A DNA stretch of 64,000 bases from Polytrichum commune (Eukaryota > Streptophyta > Polytrichopsida > Polytrichales > Polytrichaceae): contig OX485808.1 of assembly GCA_950295325.1 (NCBI GenBank), positions 8,374,501 to 8,438,500 on the forward strand, written 5' to 3'. The notes under the pieces were generated by a model, which made no database searches, was not told the origin of the DNA, and was given only the letters and a program-made list of their open reading frames with translations. The position numbers and the translations under genes are program-made. This document shows, piece by piece, positions 13,226 through 24,985 of this stretch. Position 1 is the stretch's first letter. Every line of letters begins with the position of its first letter.

Positions 13226-13909
13226 GTTGCTAAGTCTGTGCCCAGTTGGAGATAGAAGCAGTCCATTTTTGATAAAATTGTGGCAGCATAATTAAGCACC
13301 TACAGATAAATCTGCTTAGTTTTATGTGTTAATTTATGTGGAATTGGTGTGTACGACAGTGTTTTGGTGAGAATATGAGGTGTCAGCACGAGGGACTTAT
13401 TTTTGGGATACCCCCTTTGGTCTCCCTTGAGGTTCTCACATCGCACTATAGGAGTAACTTACCTCTCTGCTTCCGAGCCCTTAGAAACCTGCATTGTGAT
13501 AGTATTGGTATCCAAGTACAAGTTCCAAAATTGTGCAATTTGAGTCGACAACACCAAATGCCATACTTGAGACCAAGTCTTAAATTGGTATCCACCAGGT
13601 TTGAAGAAAATAGGGAACCATGTGTATATTCAATGTATCCTTGTCAGAGGGCCAATGGCAGTAGCGATGTTTGTTTTGTCAAGTTGAAGTCCCCCAAATT
13701 CTGGTCTCAATTGGGCTCACTTTTCACATTTTTGTGTTTCACTGTGAGGGCACTATTGAAACCTCACTCCCAAGTGATACAGTCTAGAGCTACCATGGCC
13801 AGGCTGGGGTGACAAAAATGTTCAGCACTCAAATTGGCACAATGTGCTCAACGATATGCGACACTCATAGTGAACAAACATTCACGAATGATGACGATCC
13901 CCAATTGAT
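13226..13909. other. 3' flank of the flavin gene
   Basis: This stretch holds the 3' untranslated region and downstream DNA. A 158-codon open frame at 13,336-13,812 follows the stop. It has no recognisable motif, signal peptide or splice-supported partner, so I do not call it a gene. Confidence 0.5.
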
Positions 13910-14443
13910 GGGTACTTCACACACGAGACTGAGAGCCAGTGACCTTTGTACTTCAAGCACTCTCATTGGTGGAAAAGACGGAGGCAAAAATATCTTTCTA
14001 TCATGACAGTGCATTCTGCAAAGGAATTCTCTGAAGAAACTTGCTTGCTTTGCCGGTCCAAGTTCGCTTGAGGGACCAATGGAGTAGGTGAATGCAAGAT
14101 GGTTGTAAAGTCTACATGGAACTTGTTTCATGGTCAATTGGACTATTTTCAAAAACCACCTCTTGGAGGTAGGCCTAACACAATACCGGGAGACCATGGC
14201 ACTCTGAATGCTCACGACTGTTGTTTTATTCTATTTTACCATGTGTGAGGACCTGCATGAATAGAAATTCATTGAAATAGCATTTGGATGAGGGCAAGGT
14301 CACATATAGCTTTACACTACACTTGAAGAATCCATGACCACACTACATGATTTTGGAGGTGTGTTGGGACAGCCTTTGAACACTTTCTTTTGGGCTCTCA
14401 CAATTTCATGGTCACGGCTCTTGGCGCGTGTGTGAAGTGGCCC
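13910..14443. mobile_element. Family A MITE copy 2 carrying a piece of a flavin-gene intron
   Basis: The left end GGGTACTTCACACACGAG, followed by AGAGCC and GTGACC, mirrors the reverse complement of the right end, GGGCCACTTCACACACG, followed by AGAGCC and GTGACC. This gives a degenerate inverted repeat of about 35 bp over 534 bp. Inside, at about 13,998-14,053, lies a near-identical copy (54 bases, one mismatch seen) of the 3' part of intron 8 of the neighbouring gene (about 12,804-12,857). The copy stops just before the acceptor site. The target duplication is not clear. Confidence 0.55.
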
Positions 14444-16053
14444 TTTTTCTACTTTCATTTGGAGCTGTTGTGACCTGCGCTCATCCTGCTGTATTAGCTT
14501 GATTTACGCTTTAGTAACTACCAAGTTATTGCAGAACATCAAGTTCAAATTTCTACAGATAGAGAGGGACTCAAACCCCCACAAATGTTATGGTTACGAT
14601 GATGTTGTACCGCTCTTGTAAATGATCAATGCTGACGTTACTGGCTCTGTTCACTCAGAGCTCCAACATGATGACTTCATACATGTGGGGTGCGTTTTCA
14701 CTAAGGTAACTGCACCTATTGGATACTTTGGCGAGTTTGGGTACCTAGAGTCACCCAATTTCTGTGCCAATTATCTCAATGGATTTGCAATTCCAAGTGG
14801 ACTTGGAAGCCATGCAACCCGAAAATGACTCAACTTACCTTGTCTGAACTTAGTTCACTTCCTTAGGGTCTCAGAACCAGTTGCTCATCCAAGTGAAGAG
14901 CACTTCCGACAACCCATGCCTTTCTATCCAGAAAGAGTGCATTTCATCCTCAGGTTACTAGCCACGAACAGACTGGTTATGTCCCATCCCTGACATGAGT
15001 AGGTGGATGTCTTGTTGTCAGCCACCTTCGTCTTGCTGGTTAAAGAACTCGTCAAGGGTTCCATCAAGTGGAGAGTATTTCCAGCAATTCCCAGTGTACT
15101 TCTCTGTCCACACATAGAGCACTAAATGCATAACCATGAGCAGACTGGCTATGTCGCATAAATGGCTTGAGTAGGTGGATGTCTTGCTGCTATTGCAGCT
15201 CAGTCAACTAACTTACTCTACTCCTGAAACACATGCAGTCTGTTTGAAACACTACAGTAGTAATTAGCAGTCTATTAGACCTTTACTTAGTTGCAACAGG
15301 TAATAATACATGTACCAATGATTGAAAGGGTTGCACTACTTCCTCCCTGCTTGTGTGGTTCACCTGATCGTTCAGAATACTTGTGACTGAAGCCTCCCTT
15401 TCAGCAGATGTTGGCCTTCAGTAAACCAGGCTGTGGCTTCACAACACACAAGAACTTAGGGGTGAAAAGGTTGAGTATGCTGACTGTCAAGCGGCAGCCC
15501 TAGGAACAGAATATGTTCAGATGGTACCTGATAACGACCATGCCAATTGCAGAGTTTGGAACAATCTTCATATGATACAGTTTGATTCAAAATATGGTCA
15601 GACCAATATCTGAAATCTCAATTCAACGTCAAGAACACTGCTGCCAACAGAACGCCCCCAGCACAACACTAAGCTAACAGTGCCGGTGATCTTCTCTGAC
15701 TACTCAAATATGGGTGGGAAAAACAGAATATCTTCTATCTGCTACTGAAATATCCAGAAAGCGTCACACAGTGGATGAGAGTTTACTATATACTCTGATG
15801 GAAGAAACCAAGTGGCTGGGGGTTTATTGTGAAAAGAATAAGGTGGTGCATTCTCTAAAAGAAGGTTGCCTTGGCATCCTTCATCAATGCACAGGTTGAG
15901 AGCCAACACAAACTTCGCTCTAGGTAAAATCAAAATGTTACAAGGAAACACCGTCTAGTATACATCTGCATTGCAATGCAGCCAATGTTGAGCATATTGC
16001 GCATGCTCAAAGAAAATACTAGATGTCACCTTCCCTGTGACCCACCCAGCCAC
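14444..16053. other. Intergenic interval between convergent genes
   Basis: No gene recognised. A direct repeat of about 55-60 bp with several differences occurs at about 14,962-15,018 and 15,138-15,194 and contains GAGTAGGTGGATGTCTTG in both copies. The right end should include the 3' untranslated region of the minus-strand vasohibin gene. Confidence 0.5.
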
Positions 16054-19000
16054 TTACCGATGTGGGTGCCTTGGGAAAAGAGTGTCGCCATCAAAAGTTT
16101 GACAATGTAGGCGAGCTGGTATTCTTGCAATCAAGGTGCTGCGGCCCATAATCACCATTTTCCTACGGGCAGACACCTTTGGCCCATGAGTAGGAGATCT
16201 CACAACAGTATTGGATGTTCCTTTAAAGCTTTTGGTCCTCAGAAAGCTTCGATTTACAGCCAGTGTTTGGTCAAAGCCTCGTGCCAACCTTGGCAAGGGC
16301 TGAACTACATCACGCATCATCTTTCGTGCCTGCAGAGTGTCAACCTGTGTCAAGCCTTTCTCAGAGGCTTTCTCAGTTCGCCGAAATCGACTATTTCCAA
16401 CAGCTGTTGGAAAAGGTGCAATAACTTTGGTCTCCAAGCATTTCTTTGGCACTGACAGTTCTGCATTGATGTTGGCATCATATTGTTTCCTCAAGGATGA
16501 CGTTTGAGTACCTGTAGGATCATCTATGGGTATCCCTGACGTTGACGACTCACCAGCAAAGCTGTGGTCCCCATACATTATTGACTTCACCTTCAAAGGC
16601 GACAGTTCATGACTGGTTATAAGCTTCTTCTTTGCCGAGTCATAACCGTAATACCTGTTGTCCAGGGGTGCCTTCCTGGGGGAACTGTTCTTCTGAGGAT
16701 CTTCACCTTTACCAGCAAGAATCCACCTGATACAGACATGGGTCCTGTAAGAGTCTATTGGCGTAAATCCAGCAATGAATATCACTGATCAGCGAGTCCA
16801 GATTATTGGAGAGGCTAGACCTACCGCCCTTAGTCTAACCTTTTATTATCTCTCTACTTCAACCTCGGCTCTACAACTGGAGACTCGCAGCACCTATAAA
16901 TCTGCAGTAGCAAGCCCTTAGTGCAATCTTAAATAACAGACTCATCACTGACCCTCCCTAACATTCCAGAATGAGGTAATTACAACTGTCAATGTCTAAA
17001 CGAGTGGTTCATTAGCTTGGCTCTCGTGCAGAAACCTGAAGTACAAATTCTACATACTGGACACAAGTGTGATAGTTTTGTCAGAGATGATGCACATGCA
17101 AATGCAACTATGGCGGATAAGAGGACCAATGGGCTTACAGATCCCATAGCCGTTTGCCCTTGACAGCATGCTTCTCAATAGCCTCAACACACTTTGGTCC
17201 CCCAGGCAACCATCACAAATCCAACCAGTCAATGCCCCCGCAAATATCACATAACATTGAACAGATGACATTTGTGGACCATGATGTAGTAAGTAGGCCG
17301 GTTTATTCTAATTAGCTCCACTCTGCTTAGCAAAGGAAATGTGGCTTGGTTCTTATCACATTAAGGGAAAATGAAAGACTTTAGAGCCCTACTTGAAACG
17401 CAGGACACTGATAAACCTTGGATCATATAAAGTCATTATTGGGCTACAAGTTCAAATAAAACCAGAGTCTGGTACTCAAATGACTTTTGAGTACTGAAGA
17501 TTGGCTTCAGGATTCATGAGGTAATGAATCCATGACTATTACCTGCGGCCAAGACTCGTATTGAAGGTTGAGATTGAGATGGCGCCAACACACAAAATTT
17601 GGAGAAACAAGGTTATGCTCCACCTGCCAGTCATATTGCCTCGATCATCTTGCTTGCTACGACAAGTCTGGTCTAAATCAGCAGTGTTGTTGAAGTCAAA
17701 GGCTGATGCAAAAGTGTATGCAATTTGATCCAAATTTAACATAGTGCAGCTAAACACATGAGCATACTCTCTTGAGGTGTTTCCAACCACATGTGCTTAA
17801 TTTGGTTAGAGGGAAGGAGGAAGTGAGCAGTAGATAAACCAACTGTCAAAGGGGCATTAAGCTGAAAGAATCAGCACTCATGGTGCTTCTGGTTCCAAAC
17901 CTACCAGGCAAGGAGGGGCTCACTGTGAAGAAAGCATGAAAACATGACCAGATATTATGATTCTTTATATAAATTTCATGTATCCATCAGCGCAGGAAAT
18001 GGACATACCGGAAGGCCTATTCGGACTTTGAGCACAGAATGTTGTTGCTCCTCATAAGCTAGTTTGAAATTCTCAATAACACTTGACATGCTGCATTGGC
18101 CAGCAACAAACGTATAGGCTCTTAGTAATGATTATATTATAGAATTAAACTCCGTTTTAAGAAGAGCACCAACAGAATTGGCATTGCAAAAATACCAGTA
18201 CTATGCTATTTCCTCCCATTCACATGTACATGGATTTTCTCCCTGGATGGAGCATAGAGAAAAGAGAATCCGAAATTCATAAGGAACGCACCTATTAAAT
18301 ATAAGGTCTTTGTTCATGAGGTCAGGGCACCGGCTGATTCCAAAAGCACCATACTTACCCTCATGTTGCACTAGTAACACAATGTGCTGATATTCCTGCT
18401 CACAAGTTGAATTTGAGCATATCAATGACTTCACTGGCACAGATTCAAAGACCTGAAACCTGTCGCACTCTAACTAGAAACTTGAGATGAGGCCATTCAC
18501 AGGCATCTTTATATGGTTTCATATAGAACAGCCGGTTACGATCTTTATATGGTTTCGTATTCAAAACGGTATCACAGAAATCACCTCTCTGTGATACATT
18601 TTATGAGCTAGATTGCCAGCTGTTCTGTACTGTACTGTTCAGTCCTTGAGGTTGAAGAGGACAGATGAAGTTAGATAACCAGGCTGTCTATTCCCAGGTT
18701 TGTGCAAATTTCTACTGCAGCTTTACCTTGAGCATGACAGTCCTTGCCCCCATAATTAACACATTGTGCTAAAAGGGACTACCTGACCATTCAACTCAGT
18801 CTTGAACCCCAATGGAACTCGCTCCACATCAAGGAGGCCAGCCTGCAATACATGCCATCGGAAGTGATGATGAGCAGCTCTGATTGTTCCTTGTAAATAG
18901 AGGTGAACTGCTGTGAAACAGAACTGGTCTAAAAGGATTTAGAATTTGTTGAGGAAATTAGTCCAGAAGAGTGTGTTAAGGTTGATGAAACAACTTACAG

Positions 19001-20816
19001 TGAGGTAGAGAGCTACAAATACAGCTTCCACGCATTTGATTGGCTGTGGTGCATATACAATCTGTTCCCAAAACTTTGAATTAAATGCAAGACAATATCT
19101 TGTAGAGAAACAACATAATCTCAACAGCAGAATTTTGTGGGTGAATGGCTGAAATGGGGAAAGGGATGTCCAATGTTCTTCTGTTTCCTTCACACCAATA
19201 CATGCAGATGGTACAGAGACATATCCAATCAGTGATACTCAAAGCTGGAATGGGTCAGTAACAGGAACGAGCTATACATTGCCCACTTAATCAAATATAT
19301 ATCTAAAAGATTACCATTCTTGCCGTATCCATAATCCTTGATAGAGGCCGCAGTTTGTGTGCATTGAAATTTGTTTGCACATTGAGCCTGTATTGGAATG
19401 ACTCGATATACTGCTCAGCATTTCCACCATCAGCCACATTGTTATAACATAAAGCTTAGAACCAGACTAATGTAAACATGTGCTAAGTCGTGCTGAAAAG
19501 GATGTCAGGAAATTGCATAATGGAAACTTTTGTGGACAGTTTGAATACACAGGTTTGCTTGTTTACAAAAGACAATGCAAAGAGCTTTTGTGACAACAAA
19601 ACCCTAATAAATTGGGAAACACCTGCTTTTGGGGCCTAGCCTCTGGATCAGTGCCTACACTCGCAATAAAAAGGACATTTACCTGTTCCAATTGTCAAAG
19701 GATATAAGGCTCACACAAATGTCAACCTTAAAATAGGCAAACAAATTGCAGGTTCAATTGAATGATTTTGGAGGAAGACCTGTTTGATAGCTTTGAGGCG
19801 TGGTTTCGTCAGGAGCTTGTAAAACTTATCCGGTAGCCTGGGTCTCTCATTTTTGCTCAATGAAGTTGCTGATCCCATTGCAGCCAGCCCCTCTGCAGGC
19901 TTTTCATCCATTTCAGCCACAGGTACCAGCACTGGCACCTCAGCACTGCTGGCCTGTTGAGACATTGAAGCAACGCACATGCTCTCAACCTCAGAAAAAC
20001 CTAAAGAATCTGACAACTTAACTTTCTAGAGAGGAAATAAAATGCAGGAGGAACGAGGAACAAGGGGCATCTCCAAATTGCCCCAACCAAGCGATCTTCA
20101 TATACTGGAGTAGAAATAGGGCACTAGTTATGCTGACATCTCACTTTGAAGAACCGAGATTCTGTGTCTTGATAGTGCTCCAATAACTTGCAAATTTTAT
20201 GAAAGAATGCAGAGAGTATACAGACGTCTTAAGATCATGTATGTCAGATTATTTGACAGTGCGTCTCTACATGATGCTAAGCCTGATAGCCCAGTAATAT
20301 CATATGCAATTTCAACCTCATGTTTTTGCAAATCCTATATTAAGATTCGGATTGAGACCCTTGCTGAGTTGAAAGTTCTACCCTTTTCCTTGACAATTTC
20401 TCCATGCAAATTGCGGACTAGTGGAGTTTGCACAGGCGCATCCACTGCCAAGGGCTTAGAAAGGGGGCCCCGGGAGCTCGCTGGGATGTCCACGGCTTTG
20501 TTCGCAAGAAAATGAACGCCCTTCTGGATTGCTCCAGAAATTGATAAGGCTTGCTTCGATGCACATGACCTCTTTCCAGAGACCTGTGACCGGAAAACAT
20601 GCTCAGAAACTGGTACACCCATCTAGCCCTGCAATTGTACATGATTTGCAAATAATCAGAATAAGAAATGCTCACAGTTGCAGAACTGAATGGCGTAAAT
20701 CGGTTGTCAACATCCCGAGGAGAATAGCCATTCGAACTGGAGTCGTCAGAACTGCAAGAATCACTGAGACTGTAGCCTGTTGAGTCTACATTGGTGAACT
20801 TGTAAACGAAATCCAT
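16054..20816 (-). CDS. VASH-like: Vasohibin-family tubulin tyrosine carboxypeptidase, 606 aa, 10 exons
   Basis: Vasohibins are transglutaminase-like cysteine peptidases that remove the C-terminal Tyr of alpha-tubulin, in animals with the small partner SVBP. Minus-strand exons: 20816-20676, 20583-20359, 20025-19780, 19410-19315, 19061-18999, 18452-18292, 18090-18009, 17623-17543, 17191-17139, 16726-16054. All phases join, giving 606 codons plus stop. Family blocks in order are RLKAIKQ then YIESFQY, RPLSRIMDTA, PIKCVEAVFVALYLT, YQHIVLLV, GKYGAFGISRCPDLM, ENFKLAYEEQQHSVLKVRIG, CWRHLNLNL and VEAIEKHAVKGKRL. The triad is C246, H280 and S297, spaced 34 and 17; human VASH1 has 35 and 17. The 236-residue N-terminal part is Ser-rich. 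A basic, low-complexity tail of about 220 residues follows the core. Donors of introns 2 and 3 (GTCTCA, GTCTTC) are weak and were fixed by frame and homology. Substrate and role here are inferred from the family. Confidence 0.9.
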
Positions 20817-21779
20817 AAGCACGGCATTTCCGTTTCAATTTTGGACCACTCCAAATTTTGAACGACGTTCTGAAATAGCCTTTTGACCTGTAGGGATAAG
20901 CCCCTCTTTCAGACACCAAGATCAGAAGACACAGACTCAGATTAGACCCCTAATATTGAATTCGTTGGCAGAGATGAGAGAACAAGGAAATGCAAACAGC
21001 CATCGCAACCTTCTGGAATGAAGAGGCAACATAATCCAGCCACTGGATTAAGATGACGAAGTTAGAAGGAACAGAGGAGAGCACACGCAACAATCGTAAG
21101 CGGGCATCAGAAAAACGTCCGAGTCAGCCTCTACTCCTATAATTAGTGCAGCCATAACGGTCCATCCACTCAGGCCAGTCGATAAGCGACTAACCGTCAC
21201 TGGAGCTTTATCTCTTGAGACACTATGTTTCTTCAAGGCAATATCAGTTTCTGTTCATATCTCAACGTCCAATAACAATATGAGCGACAAAATGTTTGAA
21301 CTGTTCAGAAATTGTTTACTTATTTATTTATTCTTTCCCATTAGGCCGTATCACTGACTCTCAAACGCAACGACTGGGAGAACACTAAAATTTGCTGCAA
21401 CGAGGACGAGTACTCTAACTAGGTGAATAAGCCTACTGTAAACGCTAGAACTTGTCGTTAGAACCTACTGCAAAACGCTACCGGGCCAGCGTTACAATTT
21501 AAAAGTGTAATGCACGAACGAAGAGCATCCGTGTCAATCGCAATGATAATTCCTTCATCAAATTCTTGAGCATCGAAAATGTGTTTCTCGAGCCTCTCAT
21601 TCACGAACTGAATCCAGCTTAAATTAGTGGCGGATCCGTGGTCTCAGACCAGCGATTGTTGCACCAATTGAATGCAAAGAACTATGAATACCAGCTCATT
21701 TCACCTTTGGTGCTACAGTCGATCCTGGAACGCCAACTTGAGACTGCTGGTTGGACGAGGTAAGGTCAAGGGATGCATC
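20817..21779. promoter_or_regulatory. 5' flank or leader of the vasohibin gene
   Basis: This is the region upstream of the chosen ATG at 20,816. A short ATG-initiated frame of 62 codons occurs at 21,236-21,048 on the same strand and could be an upstream open frame if the leader includes it. No TATA box or initiator can be assigned with confidence, and a spliced leader starting in the GC-rich island at 22.9-23.8 kb is possible. Confidence 0.35.
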
Positions 21780-22860
21780 CATGACCAGGAGTCACCTCGG
21801 GGAAAACTCGTTTGCCTTTGCTCTGCGAGCGAGTAGAGTCGAGTATAAACAATCTCCAATCTCGAAGAACATGCTCCACATCCACAGCTGCCAAGGACAA
21901 GGAGTGGAAACGAGTGCCGTATGGCCACGTTTGCGGGAGAACTCGCATATGACACTCACCAACTCTAGTGAAGACGCAACCAAATAACAATCACATGTAT
22001 GCACGCACGATCCCCTGTTCCAAAATTCGACCGCCTTAGCTCGGCGAGAGAGTAGAGAAGAGTGTAAATCCTGTCCGCTCTCAAATAAGATTCTCTACAT
22101 CCACTGCTGCCAACGGCGAGGAATGGCCTCATTTGCTGGAGACGTCACATATACAACACTAAAGAGCTCGAGTGATGACGCAACTAAAGAACCACACACA
22201 CGCGATCCCCTGTTCCAAAATTCGATCGCCTTGGCTCAGCGAGAGGGTGAAGTACAGTGTAAATCATGTCCAATATCCAGGAAATTTCTCTACATCCAAA
22301 GCTGCCAATGGCAAGGAATGCAAACGAGTGCGGTATAGCCTCATTTGCGGGAAACCTCACATACACAACACTAACCGGCTCCAATGACGATGCAAACAAA
22401 TAACAAACATACACACGATCCCCTGCTTTGAAGTTGGATCGCCTAGGCTCAGCGAAAGAGTAGATAAGAGTGCAAATCATGTCCACTTTCGAAGAAGATT
22501 CTCTAAATCCACAACTGCCAATGGCGAGGAATGCAAACGAGTGCAGTATAGCCTCATTTGCGAGAAACCTCTCACATACAACACTAACCAGCTCGAATGA
22601 AGACGCAACCAAATAACAATCACACGCACGATCCCCTGTTCCAAAATTGGGCCGCCTTGGCCAAGCGAGAGAGTAGAGTAGAGTGTAAATCACGTCCAAT
22701 CTCCAAGAAAATCCTCTACATCCACAGAATCGAAAACGACTGCTCTATAGCCTCATTTGTGGGGAGGCCTCACATATACAACAATAACCAGCTCCGAGTG
22801 GAAACGCAAACAAACAGCCAAACACACACACGCACGCACGCACGCACGCACAATCCCCTG
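21780..22860. repeat. Tandem array of ~195-222 bp units (about five copies)
   Basis: CGATCCCCTG-type landmarks occur at 22,008, 22,203, 22,416, 22,629 and (as CAATCCCCTG) 22,851, giving spacings of 195, 213, 213 and 222. Each unit also contains a GAGTAGAG...GAGTGTAAA block, a CATCCAC-GCTGCCAA block, a GAATG-AAACGAGTGC block and a CTCATTTGCGGGA block. The first unit begins near 21,780. Copies are diverged rather than identical. Because 213 is a multiple of three, long open frames cross the array with a 71-residue period; I regard these as by-products. The array ends in a GCAC run (22,831-22,851). Confidence 0.85.
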
Positions 22861-23780
22861 CTCCAAAACTCCCAGGAGCCAGACTCACACAATCCACTGC
22901 CGCGACCAGCTGGAACAACACAATTTACCGCCACGCCAAACCACGAACCTCCTCACATTCCAGATCCTCAAGACGACACACGACAGATCAGTTCACGCAC
23001 CTCCTTTCCGCGACTCCTCACCGCACAAATTACAACAGCCTACACCTCGCGCACACAACACCGCCACCACATTCGGAGGCAACGAGTCAGCAATGCAAGC
23101 AGGCTCTCTTCGGCGCGAAGCCATACCCGTGCTCCTCCTTCTCCTCCTTCCTTCTCCCATCCTCAATGCATGCGTTACCACAACAGCAACCCCCTCCCCC
23201 CCTAAGGGTCAGGCCCTCTCTCCTTCGATCCTCACTCGTGATCCGAGCCCCTTGGCTTATTTAGTTCACATCCCTGAAGCTGATGAGAGGCGTGTGCCGT
23301 TGGTGGTGCAGAGTTCAGCTGGCGAAGTGCGAATCGGAGGAGACGGAGCGGGACTCGACGTGCTCCTGCTGGCTGGCTGGTGGATGAATGAATGAATGTG
23401 GTGGCGAGTAAAGAAGGGAAGTAAAGTGGTGCGAGGAAGGCAGAAACGGCGGACCGTCAACCGGTGGGCATCCCTTCCCTTGCCTTTCGTGGGGGGCCCC
23501 GCCCGCCCTTTTCTCCCTTGGTCGGCGACCAGCTGTTGACTGTGGAATGTACGTGTCAGGTACATGTTGGGAGCACGTTACATTCGTCTGGCCCATACTG
23601 GTCCCTGGTGAGGGGCCGACCGGTGAGCAGTCGCCAGCTGAGTGCGACTGGGTTCCTCTCTGCATGGGCCGCTTTGGCCGAGCGGGAATCGTCGCATGCG
23701 ACGCACGGAACCTCTCATCCATCCGGCTTCATCCCTAATCTTCCCTCATCTCTGCCCACAAAATGTGACCTCAATTTCAA
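22861..23780. promoter_or_regulatory. GC- and CpG-rich island
   Basis: Base composition rises sharply compared with the flanks, and several overlapping open frames appear on both strands, as expected in GC-rich DNA. A similar GC rise marks exon 1 of the flavin gene (8,700-8,890) and the region upstream of the first receptor kinase (38,500-39,100). I therefore suspect a promoter or leader region, most simply for the minus-strand vasohibin gene through a spliced 5' leader. No protein family is recognisable in any frame. Confidence 0.35.
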
Positions 23781-24592
23781 CCACCGTAGCTGAAGATCTA
23801 AAGCTCTTTTGACGAATCCAACCGTACACATGTTTGCACGTTAGAGGTGACTATCCATTGTCCAAATTTTAAACGTTGAAGTTTTGTTGTGTAGGAGATT
23901 ATGATAGGAATGTCGATAGTGGTCTTGAGGGGTAGCAATTTAAAATTTACATTAGGGCTGGTTTTTCTTTATCGAACCTCCACTCAAATCATCTCCAAAT
24001 GGCAAAATGTTATCCTCCAAAAGAGGGGAATAATACCTACTTGAATTGGTTCACAAATGTTGAAACCGTTATTTTGTGATTTTTTGGGGAAGCTTTGCAA
24101 TTTGAGGTAGCGGTGTCACAACTACGCACCTTCCACATGGATTTACACCCGCCAACATGTGTTCAACTAAAAAATTTCAATGGTAGATGTTTAGGATATG
24201 TTGTGTTTGAGTGTCATGCAAATTTTCAGATCGATTGGAAATCATTTGCACTTAGGAATCAACAAAAAAAGAAGCATGTTTAAGTTATGCTACCCCTGAA
24301 CCGCGAAGGAGACAAATGTCAAGTTTTGGTTCATAGACCAGTTTCATGGTAAACCAATTGAGAGCACACTCCCATATTTGAGTTAATCCAATTGTTGAAT
24401 CAAAATTGTCCAGATGGCACAACATATCATACTTCAACATGAACAAGAGGACTATACTGAAACAATCAAGAAACTATCCGAACTAGTGTCAAAGGGGTCG
24501 CAACAAACTGGTCACGACCAAAATATGGTCGCATAAGACATTAGGGGTCAAAACACGTTGCCAGATTTTGTTGTGTTGCATATCATTGCTCG
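23781..24592. other. Intergenic, nothing recognised
   Basis: AT-rich sequence without plausible exons. A 62-codon frame at 24,095-24,283 shows no motif. Confidence 0.5.
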
Positions 24593-24985
24593 GGGCCGAT
24601 TCACATAGGGTCCCAAATCCTAAGCCCCAAGTCACTTGAGGTTAATCCGTGCAATCTCAACCATTGAGAGCATGGAAGTTGGCACTCATCACTTCAAAGT
24701 TCACACGGTCTCAAGTCTTAGGTCCCAAGTATAACATAAATGCCTAGATGCAAGCAACACTTTTTAGAGGTGAGGCTTGGGACTTATGTTGAGAACCCAG
24801 TTGAACAAAGAGCTAGACCCGACTCTGAACACAAGTCCCGCGTGTTTTCTTTTGCATGAAGTAATCAAGATCCGACTTGAACGAATATAAAACCATTTTT
24901 TAACGGTTTCTTGAGGCTCAAAAGTTGCGTCCATGTTGGGACTTGCTATTGTGAGTGGGACTTGGGGCCCCATGTGAAACGGCCC
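24593..24985. mobile_element. Family A MITE copy 3
   Basis: The left end GGGCCGATTCACATAGGG is followed by TCCCAA. The right end, reverse-complemented, reads GGGCCGTTTCACATGGGG followed by CCCCAA. The 24-bp inverted repeat matches at 21 positions. It encloses 393 bp with no coding capacity. Flanking trinucleotides are TCG on the left and TCA on the right, a possible decayed 3-bp target duplication. Confidence 0.7.

Noticed and set aside
13336-13812. 158-codon plus-strand frame after the flavin gene
   Set aside because: No motif, no conserved start context, and it lies in the expected 3' flank next to a MITE.
15470-15660. Possible retrotransposon polyprotein fragment
   Set aside because: A few words looked like an integrase or RNase H remnant, but no catalytic motif could be found in any frame.
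16727-16785. Extension of the last vasohibin exon upstream in the same frame
   Set aside because: A good acceptor (CTGTATCAG) at 16,727 restores the phase left by the previous exon, so the upstream codons are intron.
22184-22699. 171-codon open frame on the minus strand
   Set aside because: It runs across the tandem array, whose 213-bp period is divisible by three, so it stays open by repetition. There is no recognisable domain.
22757-23722. Overlapping open frames up to 212 codons in the GC-rich island
   Set aside because: Several frames on both strands are open because GC-rich DNA has few stops. None has a family motif or splice partner.
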